A stretch of 64,000 bases of DNA from Strigamia acuminata (taxonomy: Eukaryota > Arthropoda > Chilopoda > Geophilomorpha > Linotaeniidae), in the NCBI GenBank assembly GCA_949358305.1, contig OX442324.1:1663501-1727500 (forward strand), read 5' to 3'. This document shows positions 28,761 through 39,089 of the stretch, piece by piece (within the stretch, counting starts at the first letter, position 1; each line of letters begins with the position of its first letter). Below the pieces are notes generated by a model. That model saw only the letters and a program-made list of their open reading frames with translations. It searched no databases and was not told where the DNA came from. A program made the position numbers and the translations under genes.

Positions 28761-30042
28761 CAAACTGCTGGAAACATTTATTGCGCAAATTTATCTGATC
28801 TTCATCACCGCTGGATAAGTGCTCCAAAAGTGAAGTGTTAATTTTATTATGTTTATTTTTAAATACTTTAGCATGAACAGTTAGCCGAACAATTACGAGA
28901 CTTTTATTTGCTATAGTGTTTTCTCCATTATTATTATTTTCATTATTATAATTTTATTATATTGTGATATTTTTGAATTTAAATCCTGATTTATTCCAGA
29001 AATTACTCTGATTTTTAGAATTCCTCAAATTGAGATGATTAAATTTAATTTTAGTTTGTATTATTTGAATTACTGGAATGAGTCATGATAATGATAATTA
29101 TTTGTGATATTCATAATTGTGATATATTAGTGTGATTTTTCTAATTTAGTGTTTCTTCAATTTTCATCATACCTAATATTTACCTGTGATAATTTTCCCG
29201 TGGCAACCGGTCCGGTTGTGCATGAGGATACCTTAATCCCTGTTTTTATTATTTCCCTTTAATGATTCCAAATAGTGTCATATTTATATTTTTTGTTTAT
29301 CGCGCCAACATTGCGCAATTTTCATATTTTATGTTTATTTCTCCTATCATTCCTTATATACCTACCTGATGTTAAGTCTACATACATGTATGGTATCCCT
29401 TACCTTGTTTTGTTTTGCGCATTCATTTGCGCCATGTTCCTAAAAAAAGGTATCCAATCCGAATAAAACCCCCTGTTCGTAAGATAAACTCTCTTGTGAC
29501 GTTCTTCATTTGTATTATTTTTCGTGTTTAAAAATTTATCCGCGTAGAAATTTATTGCTTCGTTTTACAAAGCAAATGGGTAAAATATTTTATTGTGATG
29601 ACTTAAATTGAAAGTGTATAGCCTCGAGTCCGTCCTAACCTAAAAAATTTAGTCCACGTCCCCCCTGTGAGTGTCGCGTGTTTAGTTAGTCTTGTCTTCG
29701 TCTATATCAAAATTGTTTAATCTTTATTCGATGAGTTTTATACGATTTATTTGAAAATGTTTGTTTATTATTATTCCTCACCTTATTGATTTATAATTTT
29801 CATTTACAAGTCGGTCGGTAGATTTATTCTCAAGCTTCCTGATGAGTTAATTTTTGTTATTATTATTTATCTGGTGACGACCCCTAAATTCTCATAATCA
29901 TCATATTTAGTCAAGATCTTATTTAATCAAGAGTATGTTAGTCTAGACATTTGTTTCACATATTTAACCAAGATTGTATTTATTGTTGTATTGTTTTGAG
30001 TGAGTCTCTCTCTCTTTGCCTTTATTTCAACAACTATAATAA

Positions 30043-30061
30043 AGGTTTAAGGGGAGGGGGA
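30043..30061 (+). promoter_or_regulatory. Gypsy-B polypurine tract
   Basis: aaggtttaaggggaggggga lies directly before the 3' LTR start at 30062; this is the plus-strand primer site. Confidence 0.85.
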
Positions 30062-30735
30062 TGTCACGGGCACGTCTACCCGCCTATTTTTATTTTAGAA
30101 TAACCCAATTTTATTTCTTATAATATTTTCTTGTTTCTCTCACTTGTGATGATTCATCTCACTTACTCATCTTCATTTAATGAATGCGCAATCTAGATGA
30201 TGCGCATATCATTATTTCTACAATTGAACTCCTATTTTCACCTTTCCACCCCCCTTCTCTAATTGATCTGACCAGTCACATGACTGAGTTTTCTTCTTTC
30301 CAATCATCCTAAGTTTAATCACTTCTTCTTATGCTCTCTACTGGATAACACCATTCTCCTTTAGTAACATTTAGATTTAGTCCTCTATTATTTGCGCCTT
30401 CAACAAGCGCCACTACATCTAACCCTATTGCGCTATTTTCTAAGCCGACATCTTTTATATTATCACTGCCCGATGATATCCCCTTTCCACTTTAGGTTTA
30501 TATCATCGTGCTTTCATTCTTTTACGTCTACAAACACCCGTCGTAAGCAAGGAACTGTCCAATATAAATTATGTTAGTCAAACGCGAGTATTAGGTTTCC
30601 TGAGTTTCTGGATGTCCACATTTGAAGGAAACAAGGTTTAGGGAAATCTACGAACTTTGCCCATTACTATTGCGCGAATTAGTTTTTGCGCGATATTGTT
30701 AGGAATTAATTATACCAACAGAATTAATCGTGACA
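30062..30735 (+). repeat. Gypsy-B 3' LTR
   Basis: 674 bp, partner of 16395-17068, followed by the TSD copy attt. Confidence 0.97.
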
Positions 30736-30739
30736 ATTT

Positions 30740-33700
30740 CAAAAAGCAACTGAGACTGCGCTCAGCATGGACACGGCATCAAAGGAAGTGCAGAAGTTTC
30801 ATTCTAAGACTGAAAATAAGGACAATACTGTGCACAAAATTCAGGACAATAAATCGGGGTTTTATAAAAAAGGTAAAACTGATTTTAAAAAGAAATTTTC
30901 AAATTCTCAGGATCACTCATCTGGCCAAAAATCTGATGGAAATAAGCAACGCAGATGCTATGCGTGTGGTTCACCAGATCATTTTCGTGATAAATGCAGA
31001 TTTAAGGATTCTGATTGCCACAACTGTGGTCAGAAAGGACATATTCGCAAATTTTGCCATGTGCGGTCAACATCTCATCAGCTCAATCAGCCAAGCAGGG
31101 ACAGAGGTGGAGCATCATCGGGCAAGCAGCCTGCAGTGAATTCCGTGCGTGTTGATGATGATATTTTTGTGCCATTCCACCGTGTTTGCCACGTGCGTGA
31201 CACCATCGTGGATCCTGTATTTGTTGACGTGAACATTGAAGGAGTCAATTTAGCCATGGAAGTTGACAGTGGATCTTCACTCACATTAATTGATGAACAA
31301 TGTTTTAATACTCATTTTTCTAAATTTAAGTTAAATGCTTCTCCAGTTCGCCTGCGTGCGTTCACTGGTGAATTGTTATCACTTTTGGGGGTATTTGGGG
31401 TATCAGTGTTTTTTCAGGGTGCCCATTACTCTGTCCAATTGCATGTTGTTGAGGGAATGAAGGGGTCGTTACTGGGTAGGGATTGGTTGGACACTTTTGG
31501 GTTGTTGAAATCAATTCGGGGTTTAGTTAGTGAGCCCAAACAAGTGAATGCAGTTGATGGGGTTTTGCCTTCTCCACCAGTTGATTTAGCTAGTGCAAAA
31601 GTACAACTTGAGGAAATTTTGGCAAGTCATAAGACTGTTTTTAGTGGGGGTATTGGTCAGTGTAAGGGGGTACAATTGCACATACCTGTTGACAAAAATT
31701 TTCAACCAATTTTTCTGCCAGCACGTAACCCGCCACTAGCCTTACGAGCTAAAATGGAGGCTGAGATTGATCGTCTTGTTGAAGCAGGGGTTCTGGAACC
31801 GGTTCAGCATGCCCGGTGGGCTACACCGGTCACTCCAGTGGAAAAATCCGATGGAACAGTTAAATTGGCGGGACTGTATAATTTAACAGTGAACAAGGCA
31901 CTGCCTAAAGTGGTTTACCCACTTCCACGTTTTGAGCAAATCACAAGCACACTGGCGGATGGTGAGTATTTTTCAACTTTTGATTTTTCGGATGCGTATA
32001 ATCAGTGGGAACTTGATCAGGAGTCACAGGAGGTTATGGTTATCAATACGCATAAGGGTTTATTTTTGGTGAAAAGATTGTTTTATGGGGTTTCGTGTGC
32101 GCCCGCATTGTTTCAACAGTCAATGGAACAGTTGGTCAAACCAGTTGTGAAGACCCAACCTTTTTTGGATGATGTGTGTGCCACTGGTCGCTCAGTTCCT
32201 GAGCATCTCAAGGTAGTTGATCATTTGCTCACAATTTTTGAGGAAAAAAATTTGCGGTTGAATGCAAGGAAATGCAAATTTTTTCAAGATAAGGTTAAAT
32301 TTTTGGGTCATGTGTTTTCAAAGGATGGATATGCGCCGATTCCAGCACGCATTGATGGTCTGGTTAAGGCAGCTACACCGAAGAATGCAGGTGAATTGCA
32401 TACGTACATTGGCATGATAAATTATTATGCTCGGTTTTTGCCGAACTTAGCCACTGTTTTGGAACCACTTTATTATTTGTTGCGACAAGGGGTGGTGTGG
32501 CGTTGGGGCAAGCAACAGGAACAAGCTATTGACGGGGTGAGGAAATTATTGGCTAGTGCCACATTTTTGGTACATTTTGACCCGTCAAAGCAAACGGTTT
32601 TGACCGTGGATGCATCTCCTTTTGGAGTAGGCGCGCAGTTATCCCAAGAGGATGAATTGGGTCGGAAACAAACAGTTGCCGTTGCGAGTGGTCTTTTGAA
32701 TGCGGCTCAGCGCAATTATTCGCAGACAGATCGTGAGGGGTTTGCAATAATCTTTGGAGTTAAGAAATTCCACCATTATTTGTATGGGCACAATTTTATT
32801 TTGGAAACCGACCACAAGCCTTTAGTTTCAATTCTTGGGGATAAGCGCGGATGCAATGAAATTGTGGCGGCTAGATTGCAACGCTGGTGCGTATTTTTAA
32901 ATGCGTATAATTTTCAGATTAGGCACATTGCTGGCAAGAGTAATGTGGTAGCGGATGGGTTGTCACGGCTAGCGATTAATAATGTTGATTTTGATGACTC
33001 CGACATTCCGTTACATGCCGTTTTCCGTGCACAATTAGAATCGATGCCTATTTCTGCGGTTGTAGTTAGGAAACGGACTTTGGAGGATTCTATTTTAGCT
33101 AGAGTTTTGCTTTTAGTGCGTGAGGGGTGGCCCTCGGGAACTATTGAAGTGGATCTTGCGCCTTGGCATCGGGTTAGGAAGCAGTTATCAGTAGAGGACG
33201 ATTGTTTGTTTTACAATGACAGGGTTGTTGTACCTAAGGTGCTACAGAGCAGTATTTTGACAGAGTTACATTCTGGACATCCGGGGGTGGTCAAAATGAA
33301 ATTATTGGCCAGGTCAATTTGCTGGTGGCCCCGCATGGATTCAGATATTGAGCGAATGGTCAGGGAGTGTGAATTGTGTCAAATCAATTTACCGGCCCCG
33401 GCTCGTGAGCGTAATGTAGCATGGCCAACGCCTGCAGAGGCATGGGGGCGAATTCATGTAGACTTCGCTGGGCCCTTCTTTGGTCACATGTTTATTTTGT
33501 GTGTGGATGCAAAATCCAAATGGCCGGAAATTGTTATGATGAAGGGTACGACAGCACGTGACACGATTGAGGTATTTGAGGAATGGTTTTCTAGGCATGG
33601 TCTACCTTTGCATGTACATTCAGACTGTGGACCACAGTTCACAAGCGAGGAGTTTGTTCAATTTTTGGCAATGAATGGGGTGCGTCAGTCCCGTTCGCCA

Positions 33701-34312
33701 CCTTACCATCCAGCGACGAATGGGGCTGTGGAAGGGTTTGTTGGTACTTTCAAGACAGGAATGAAGAAGTTTATGGCTGAGCATAGAAACATTAAGCGTG
33801 CGTTGCGCCAGTTTTTGTCTAGTTATCGTACCACTCCTCATTGTACTACTTTGGTGACTCCAGATGCGTTATTCAGGGAGGAGATGCGTACGAGGTTACA
33901 TTTATTGCGACCTAGGCGAGAGGACGAGTTGTCCACTCCAGTGGTGCGTAGGAAGTTTTCGATTGATGATTTGATTTATGCCAGAGACTACAGAAGTAGT
34001 AGTCGATGGATTGCGGGAAAAATATTTAAGTTGTTATCACCTGTAACTTATTTAGTTCAATTGCATAATGGGGTATTTTGGAAGCGTCATGCTGATCAAT
34101 TGCGTGGCCGAGTTGTACAATCTTTGAATGGTTCTAGTTCTTTTCAAGTTGAGGAGGACTGGGAACCTGGGAATGGAAATTGTGTTGTTGGTTCTGGTAA
34201 TGAGAGTTCTGGGGTTGAACAGGATGCTGGAAATGATCCTGTAGTTGCACCTAGGCGATCAACTCGTGTTCGTCGTCCCCCAGCTCATCTCAGAGATTTT
34301 ATTAGGGATTAA
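30740..34312 (+). CDS. gag-pol: Gypsy-A gag C-terminus and pol (continuation of the 15942 frame)
   Basis: The frame resumes at 30740, after the second attt, in phase with 16394. Order: two CCHC knuckles (CYACGSPDHFRDKC, CHNCGQKGHIRKFC, about 30957-31060); protease MEVDSGSSLTLID with LLGRDWLD; RT (LPRFEQITSTLADGEYFSTF, FYGVSCAPALFQQ, catalytic PFLDDV near 32160, where YxDD is FLDD); RNase H (LTVDASPFGVGAQL, TDREGFAIIFGVKKF, ETDHKPL, NVVADGLSRL); integrase (HHCC, VDFAGPF, SDCGPQFTSEEF, GAVEGFVG); tail RRSTRVRRPPAHLRDF. The stop is at 34310-34312, 23 bases before the LTR. All domains are in one uninterrupted frame, so no frameshift is needed. It makes all enzymes for one replication cycle. Confidence 0.93.
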   Translation, partial: QKATETALSMDTASKEVQKFHSKTENKDNTVHKIQDNKSGFYKKGKTDFKKKFSNSQDHSSGQKSDGNKQRRCYACGSPDHFRDKCRFKDSDCHNCGQKGHIRKFCHVRSTSHQLNQPSRDRGGASSGKQPAVNSVRVDDDIFVPFHRVCHVRDTIVDPVFVDVNIEGVNLAMEVDSGSSLTLIDEQCFNTHFSKFKLNASPVRLRAFTGELLSLLGVFGVSVFFQGAHYSVQLHVVEGMKGSLLGRDWLDTFGLLKSIRGLVSEPKQVNAVDGVLPSPPVDLASAKVQLEEILASHKTVFSGGIGQCKGVQLHIPVDKNFQPIFLPARNPPLALRAKMEAEIDRLVEAGVLEPVQHARWATPVTPVEKSDGTVKLAGLYNLTVNKALPKVVYPLPRFEQITSTLADGEYFSTFDFSDAYNQWELDQESQEVMVINTHKGLFLVKRLFYGVSCAPALFQQSMEQLVKPVVKTQPFLDDVCATGRSVPEHLKVVDHLLTIFEEKNLRLNARKCKFFQDKVKFLGHVFSKDGYAPIPARIDGLVKAATPKNAGELHTYIGMINYYARFLPNLATVLEPLYYLLRQGVVWRWGKQQEQAIDGVRKLLASATFLVHFDPSKQTVLTVDASPFGVGAQLSQEDELGRKQTVAVASGLLNAAQRNYSQTDREGFAIIFGVKKFHHYLYGHNFILETDHKPLVSILGDKRGCNEIVAARLQRWCVFLNAYNFQIRHIAGKSNVVADGLSRLAINNVDFDDSDIPLHAVFRAQLESMPISAVVVRKRTLEDSILARVLLLVREGWPSGTIEVDLAPWHRVRKQLSVEDDCLFYNDRVVVPKVLQSSILTELHSGHPGVVKMKLLARSICWWPRMDSDIERMVRECELCQINLPAPARERNVAWPTPAEAWGRIHVDFAGPFFGHMFILCVDAKSKWPEIVMMKGTTARDTIEVFEEWFSRHGLPLHVHSDCGPQFTSEEFVQFLAMNGVRQSRSPPYHPATNGAVEGFVGTFKTGMKKFMAEHRNIKRALRQFLSSYRTTPHCTTLVTPDALFREEMRTRLHLLRPRREDELSTPVVRRKFSIDDLIYARDYRSSSRWIAGKIFKLLSPVTYLVQLHNGVFWKRHADQLRGRVVQSLNGSSSFQVEEDWEPGNGNCVVGSGNESSGVEQDAGNDPVVAPRRSTRVRRPPAHLRDFIRD

Positions 34313-34320
34313 GTGTTTGT

Positions 34321-34335
34321 CTGAGGGGGAAGAGT
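34321..34335 (+). promoter_or_regulatory. Gypsy-A polypurine tract
   Basis: gagggggaagag lies immediately before the 3' LTR at 34336. Confidence 0.8.
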
Positions 34336-34463
34336 TGGAGTATATTGATTGTAACGCCATCTAGTGTTCTTGTATTGAGATTATGTATCTGTGTTCGAGA
34401 TTAAAACTTGTCAACTTTGCAACCATCATGGAGTTCACTGCCTCGTGATTTCGGTATATTACA
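34336..34463 (+). repeat. Gypsy-A 3' LTR
   Basis: 128 bp, appears identical to 15743-15870; followed by TSD gacat. Confidence 0.97.
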
Positions 34464-34466
34464 GAC

Positions 34467-35201
34467 ATGAGCAAATGCGAAGCCGTGGTCGGATTACCTT
34501 TTTTGGACGTGCCCATTACACAATGCGACGTTTGTGATTTGGCAAAGAAGAAAGCAGTTTCTCATAAATCCATACCAGGCATTAGATCGAAGGAACCGCT
34601 TCAACTTCTGCACATGGACGTATGCGGAGCTTTTAGCACAGAAACGCTTTCGGGAAATAAGTACTTTCTCACAATTACAGACGACTATTCCCGATACTCT
34701 ACCGTCTATTTGATGAAGAGAAAGGACGAAGTATTTGATTTATTTCGAAAACATGCGAAGAGAATCGAGCGGCTACTAGGAAAGTCAATTCTTGCCATTC
34801 GTACTGACAACGGAATGGAGTTTTGCTCCAACAAGTTTGGACAATATCTCGAGGAACAAGGAATTGCACACGAAAGGACCAATGCGTACACACCAGTCCA
34901 AAATGGAGTTTCTGAGAGACTTAACCAAACTTTGGCCAATGGGATGCGGGCTCTCATTTATGATGCGCAATTGGAGCACCGATTCTGGGGCGAAGCCATT
35001 CTCACATTCAACTATTTGAGGAACAGAATTGCAAAACTCAACTCGGAAAAGACGCCGATGGAACTCTACTATGGCCGGAAACCATCTTTGCGTCACTTGA
35101 GAAAATTCGGAAGTCTCTGCTTCGTGCAGAAAAGAATACGAGACAGCAAGATTGACAACAAAGGAATACATGGGATATTCGAGGATTACGAAGGGCTATA
35201 G
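34467..35201 (+). pseudogene. pol: Copia-3 integrase, 3' of Gypsy-A
   Basis: Resumes the Copia-3 frame. It has the zinc cysteines (QCDVCDLAKKK), then the core: LLHMDVCGAFS (first D), ILAIRTDNGMEFCSN (second D), NGVSERLNQTLANGMR (E), and RFWGEAILTFNYLRNRI, ending in the HLRKFGSLCFVQKR block. The frame is lost near 35172 (IHGIFEDYEGL and stop), where Copia-4 reads on through the GYSRVTKGYRIW block; a small indel explains it. Integrase would insert the cDNA; this copy cannot yield full Pol. Confidence 0.92.
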
Positions 35202-36465
35202 AATTTGGTTGCCAGACTTTTCTAAAGTCATCGAAACAAGTGACGTGAAATTTGTGAAAAGCAAGCGCGGAGTTGAAGGCGTGCTGGGCCTTCCTGAAAA
35301 ATACACCACGTTCATTGACAACTTAAATGATAATTTGGATAACGATAACGAGCGTCAATATTATTCTGACGAAGATGTAAGGCCACCGCTACCTCCGCCG
35401 CAACCAATTATAAGAAAAGAAGTAGAAGAGTTGCCTCAAGTCAAGTTAAAGTTCAGATTACCAGAGGAGAAACTGCAACATAACTTGCCAGCAATAAAGC
35501 ACCCAAACGTGCTGCCGCAACCTGGACAAGCACTCGTGAATCCAGTTGCGACAATACCTGCACTTATTTGGAAAAAGACGGAAAAACTGAGGCCAACTGG
35601 ACAAAAAGACATTGAGTACACGATAGAAGGATATGACAAGCCGAGGTTACGTTCAATACCGGAAGTCAAACGTTATTGTGCGGATCACAATCTTCAAATC
35701 CCCGAACACCTTTTCCAAGATAAGAGGAAGAAGAAGCAATCCGAGTCAAATGTGACACAAGATGATCTCGACTTAAGCATTTTTGATGAATTAACTCTTG
35801 ATTTCGAAGCCAACCACCTTGAAGTCAACATACCCACACGTTTTGAACAAATAGCCAATCTACCGGAAAAGGACGAGTGGAGTCAAGCAATGTGTGAAGA
35901 AATCCACACTATGCACGAGCGTGAAGTTTGGGAGTTGGTTCCGCCACCATCCGACACAAAAATCATAGGATGCAAGTGGATATATACTGTCAAACAGGAC
36001 AATAAGGGAGAAATAGCGCGTTATAAAGCCAGACTCGTGGCGCAGGGCTTTTCACAAGTCTACGGCGAGTCCTACGAGGAAACATTCTCACCTGTCGTGG
36101 ATTTTTCGATCGTTCGCTTTATGTTCACGCTACTCGTTTGCATGCTTGGTTGGGCATATATTCAAGCCGACGTCAAGTGCGCTTACCTATATGCGAAGTT
36201 ACACAAGACGGTTTATATGCGACAACCCAAAGGATTCGTTCATCACGGCAAGGATAATTACGTCTGCAAGTTGCTACGAGCAATTTACGGATTGCATCAG
36301 TCTGGAAGAGAGTGGGGCATCGAACTTGAAGAGACTTTATTAAAACTTGGTCTCCAACATGTAGACTGGTGTAACTGCGTTTACAAGTTCAAGAACATCG
36401 CGTATTTGATCGTCTACGTCGACGATATTGTAGTTTTCGGCAAATATGATCAAGACGCAATTTGA
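35172..36465 (+). pseudogene. pol: Copia-3 integrase tail, linker and RT palm
   Basis: Reads GYRIWLPDFSKVIETSDVKF (integrase tail), an acidic/proline linker, then RT: EWSQAMCEEIHTMHEREVWE, IIGCKWIYTVK, ARLVAQGFSQVYGESYEE, FSPVVDFSIVRF, DVKCAYLYAKL, YGLHQSGREWG, LIVYVDDIVVF (catalytic YVDD). A deletion near 36440-36446, in the segment after the YVDD block, shifts the frame; reading goes on in 36446-37075. Confidence 0.92.
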
Positions 36466-37375
36466 CCTCGTGATTTTGGGCCAAACCAAGAAGCTGCTAG
36501 GAGTTGAGTTCTACGCACATCAACAACAAATGATATTGCACCAAAGGTCGTACGTCAACAAGGTGTTGCTGAGATTCCAGAACCATCTCGAATCAGTGAA
36601 GATCAGATCGCAGCCAATGATCAAGTCAACAGTACTTACTAAGAAACAATGTCCAGCTACAATTGAGGATTTTAAACTTATGGAGAAAATCCCGTACAGA
36701 AGTTTACTTGGATCATTAGCCTTCATAGCATCAAGAACCAGACCTGACATGACTTATGCTGTGAACATTTTAAGTCAGTTCCAGTCCAATCCTGGATGGG
36801 AACATTGGCTAGTGTTATTGGACCTGTTGAGCTATTTAAGGACGACAAAAGGCTTTGGATTGATGTTATATCCAAACAGTCGAATAGAGGTTATTGGATA
36901 CAGCGATTCCGACTATGCCAATAACCGTGACGACAGAATTTCCATTGGTGGAACCCTCATAACTTTGGGGAATTCACCAATCTTCTGGAGGACATTCAAA
37001 CAGCGGAATGTGACATTGTCCACCATGGAGGCGGAGTATGTAGCTCTCACAGAGACGGTGAAAGACTACATTTGAATTGTGAGAGTGTTGTACGAAATTG
37101 TCCCTGATTTGGCGAATCGTTTTTACCACCGAGTATTGTGTGACAATATTTCCACAGTTGACTTTACGAAGTCCAACATCGAAAACAGAAAAACCAAACA
37201 TATCGATGTTAGGTACCACTTCATACGAGAATTAGTCAAAAGGGACAATCTTCAAGTGGTTCACGTGGGGACAAAGTCAAATTACGCTGACATCTTCACC
37301 AAGTCTGTTGATAAGACGGACTTAGTTCAATTTTGCAATCGCTTTTTGATTAATCTCGATGTTCTAAGTGCGTGA
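36446..37375 (+). pseudogene. pol: Copia-3 RT connection and RNase H, with nonsense codon
   Basis: KTQFDLVILGQTKKLLGVEF, IPYRSLLGSLAFIASRTRPDMTY, then RNase H (GYSDSDYANN, LSTMEAEYVALTET, CDNISTVDFTKS, NYADIFTKSVDK). TGA at 37073-37075 replaces a tryptophan codon that is present in Copia-4; the frame then continues from 37079 to the natural stop at 37373-37375. The polypurine tract gagggggccgaa and the 3' LTR follow. Confidence 0.92.
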
Positions 37376-37393
37376 TAATACGAGGGGGCCGAA

Positions 37394-37702
37394 TGTTAGG
37401 CTTTAATGTACTTGTATATCGTATCATCAAGCGGTGACACGCTTTGTATTTATGTACACTGGTTTATTTGTGCGCTGTATTATTTGCACGACTAGCTGCT
37501 ATGTTTGTTTACATGCAGCTTATGTATTTTGCCCAAAGGGGGCACTATTTATGTTCTTTCTGGTCACATGACTAGATAATAAACTTCACTTGTTATTCTG
37601 CTTTCAACACATAAAGATGTCGCTTATTTCCTCCTACAAAAGGTGTTTTTCACACCACTGCTTATATACACAATATGTATAAGTTTGCACTACAAATTAA
37701 CA
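37394..37702 (+). repeat. Copia-3 3' LTR
   Basis: 309 bp, tgttaggctt ... caaattaaca, preceded by the polypurine tract cgagggggccgaa and followed by TSD attat. Confidence 0.97.
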
Positions 37703-38504
37703 ATTATCACATTGAGTTTCTCCGCGTTATGTTTGGACTGCTGGGTGGCCCCGCGATAATGTTTCGTGTCATCAAAGCGACGTACAGTCATTTGTTTGAA
37801 ATTGAAGTGCGTACATATTTCGATGATGTCCCTGGTGGTGCAAATTCGTTTGAGGAGCTGTTGATTGTACTACGCAAAACGTTCATTGCGACTAGAATGA
37901 AGAAGTTACGTCTTCGCAGGGAAAAATGCATTTTTGCCACCACTGAGTTAGCATTGTTTGGACGGATCCTATCCCCACAAGGTGAAAGGCCTGACCCTGA
38001 ACGCACTGCGGCAGTTGAACGGTACACCACACTGTCCAGTTTACACGAAGTTCGTTCGTTTTTGAGTTTTGCCAACGTGTTTCGTCGGTTCATCAAGTCC
38101 CATGCGGTGCTAGTTAAATCTCTCACAAAATTGTTATGTCAGAAATAAATCTAAGGATACAGTGGAGAAGAAGTCTGCAAAGTTGCCCAAAGTGAAGGTT
38201 GTTCTAAACTCCGCTCAGCAGACGTCCTTCGTAGAATTGAAGCATTTGATAGTTTCGCGACCCATTTTGGCGTTTTTCCAGTATGGCGCCCCAACTTATG
38301 TTGAAACGGATGCGTTTTACGAAGGAATGGGTGCTTTTTTGTTGCAAGATCACGATGGTAAACGTAGAGTCATTGAGTACGCCAGTCGTAATCTAAAGGA
38401 CCCAAAAACGCGTTACCACATTAATGAGTTGGAAGTGGCCTCAGTCCATTGGGTGTTGACTGAAAAATTCAAGATTTATCTTCTAGGATTTCCGTTCACG
38501 TTAG
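37703..38504 (+). pseudogene. pol: Gypsy-C RT palm/thumb and RNase H, 3' of Copia-3
   Basis: The RT frame resumes after the Copia-3 TSD. It reads FGLLGGPAIMFR, the catalytic YFDDVPGG, LRREKCIFATTELALFGRIL (thumb), then after a stop at 38146-38148 and a frame change the RNase H start (YVETDAFYEGMGAFLLQ, IEYASRNLKDPKTRYHINELE). It is cut at about 38505 by a foreign segment. Confidence 0.82.
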
Positions 38505-39039
38505 TTTCGGTTTTACGTTAGTTTCGCTCGGTGAAAGAACGTCCTCGCGACGTTTTCGCCTCGAAATCGCACTTTTCACCTTGGATCGCCATATGACCCG
38601 ATTTTTTGCTCTGAATTCGAAAATAATGGTTTCAGACCTTTTAAATTGAATCTTGGCTACTTAATCCACGTTTCTGCACTTAAATTTCTCCAAAAATGAA
38701 TGTCCTCTTGACTTCACTGCTGCACTTGCATGGCTCCCATGTTAGCCATGCCTACTGTTGGAAAACTTTTCCAAAGTTGAAACCATAACACTAAATGTCA
38801 CTCCATGTGACTGTGGCCCATAACCAATTGTTAGCAAAGCTAATGTGCAGTGGAATAAACATAACACATGTTTACTATTGGAGCAAAAATAAAGGAGTGA
38901 TTTATTACAATATAAGAACTTAAAAAGTAAACACATTAGGTCATGTGACCTGTACAACAAATAATTAACAAATCATACATATATTATTAGGTTGATTATT
39001 CACAAAGTATTATTGATAGAATAAATCTTTAACACAAAA
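38505..39039. other. Unidentified insertion within Gypsy-C
   Basis: About 530 bases separating RNase H from integrase. It starts near a short direct repeat (acgttagtttcg, at about 38497 and 38517). No ORF, TIR or LTR could be recognised. The right part (38750-39000) is AT-rich. Confidence 0.5.
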
Positions 39040-39089
39040 ATGTAATGGGACAAATGGCACTATTTTAGTGCTTATTTCTAACATTTTGA

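Larger units (their letters stand above)
28209..30061 (+). other. Gypsy-B long 3' non-coding region
   Basis: About 1.85 kb, AT-rich, no gene recognised. It contains three 126-bp tandem units (28383-28760), several TTGCGC/GCGCAA words, and the polypurine tract at its end. Confidence 0.7.
16395..30735 (+). mobile_element. Gypsy-B, 14.3-kb Ty3/gypsy element with an extra ORF
   Basis: Two 674-bp LTRs (16395-17068 and 30062-30735) with one difference noted (gcacaatc versus gcgcaatc), ends tgtcacgggc / atcgtgaca, and a 4-bp TSD attt (16391-16394 and 30736-30739). It contains gag, pol and a third large ORF, plus about 2.6 kb of non-coding sequence after pol. All three ORFs are uninterrupted, so it may be competent. 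It is the innermost and youngest layer of the nest. Confidence 0.97.
15743..34463 (+). mobile_element. Gypsy-A, Ty3/gypsy element with intact single gag-pol frame
   Basis: Two 128-bp LTRs (15743-15870 and 34336-34463) that appear identical, with TSD gacat (15738-15742 and 34464-34468). Own length without Gypsy-B is about 4.4 kb, compact. The primer site and polypurine tract are in place, and the coding frame is open across the Gypsy-B insertion point, so this was probably an active copy when Gypsy-B hit it. Confidence 0.97.
13225..37702 (+). mobile_element. Copia-3, full-length Ty1/copia element with nested insert
   Basis: Bounded by two 309-bp LTRs (13225-13533 and 37394-37702) that differ by one base in my comparison (cgct versus cact), with a perfect 5-bp TSD attat (13220-13224 and 37703-37707). 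The host RT frame of Gypsy-C resumes exactly once one TSD copy is removed. Own length without Gypsy-A is about 5.75 kb. The coding region carries two nonsense codons and two frameshifts. Confidence 0.97.

Noticed and set aside
30392-30577. Small protein of 61 codons found identically at 16725 and 30392.
   Set aside because: It lies in the two Gypsy-B LTRs; the identity reflects LTR duplication, and no gene signal supports it.
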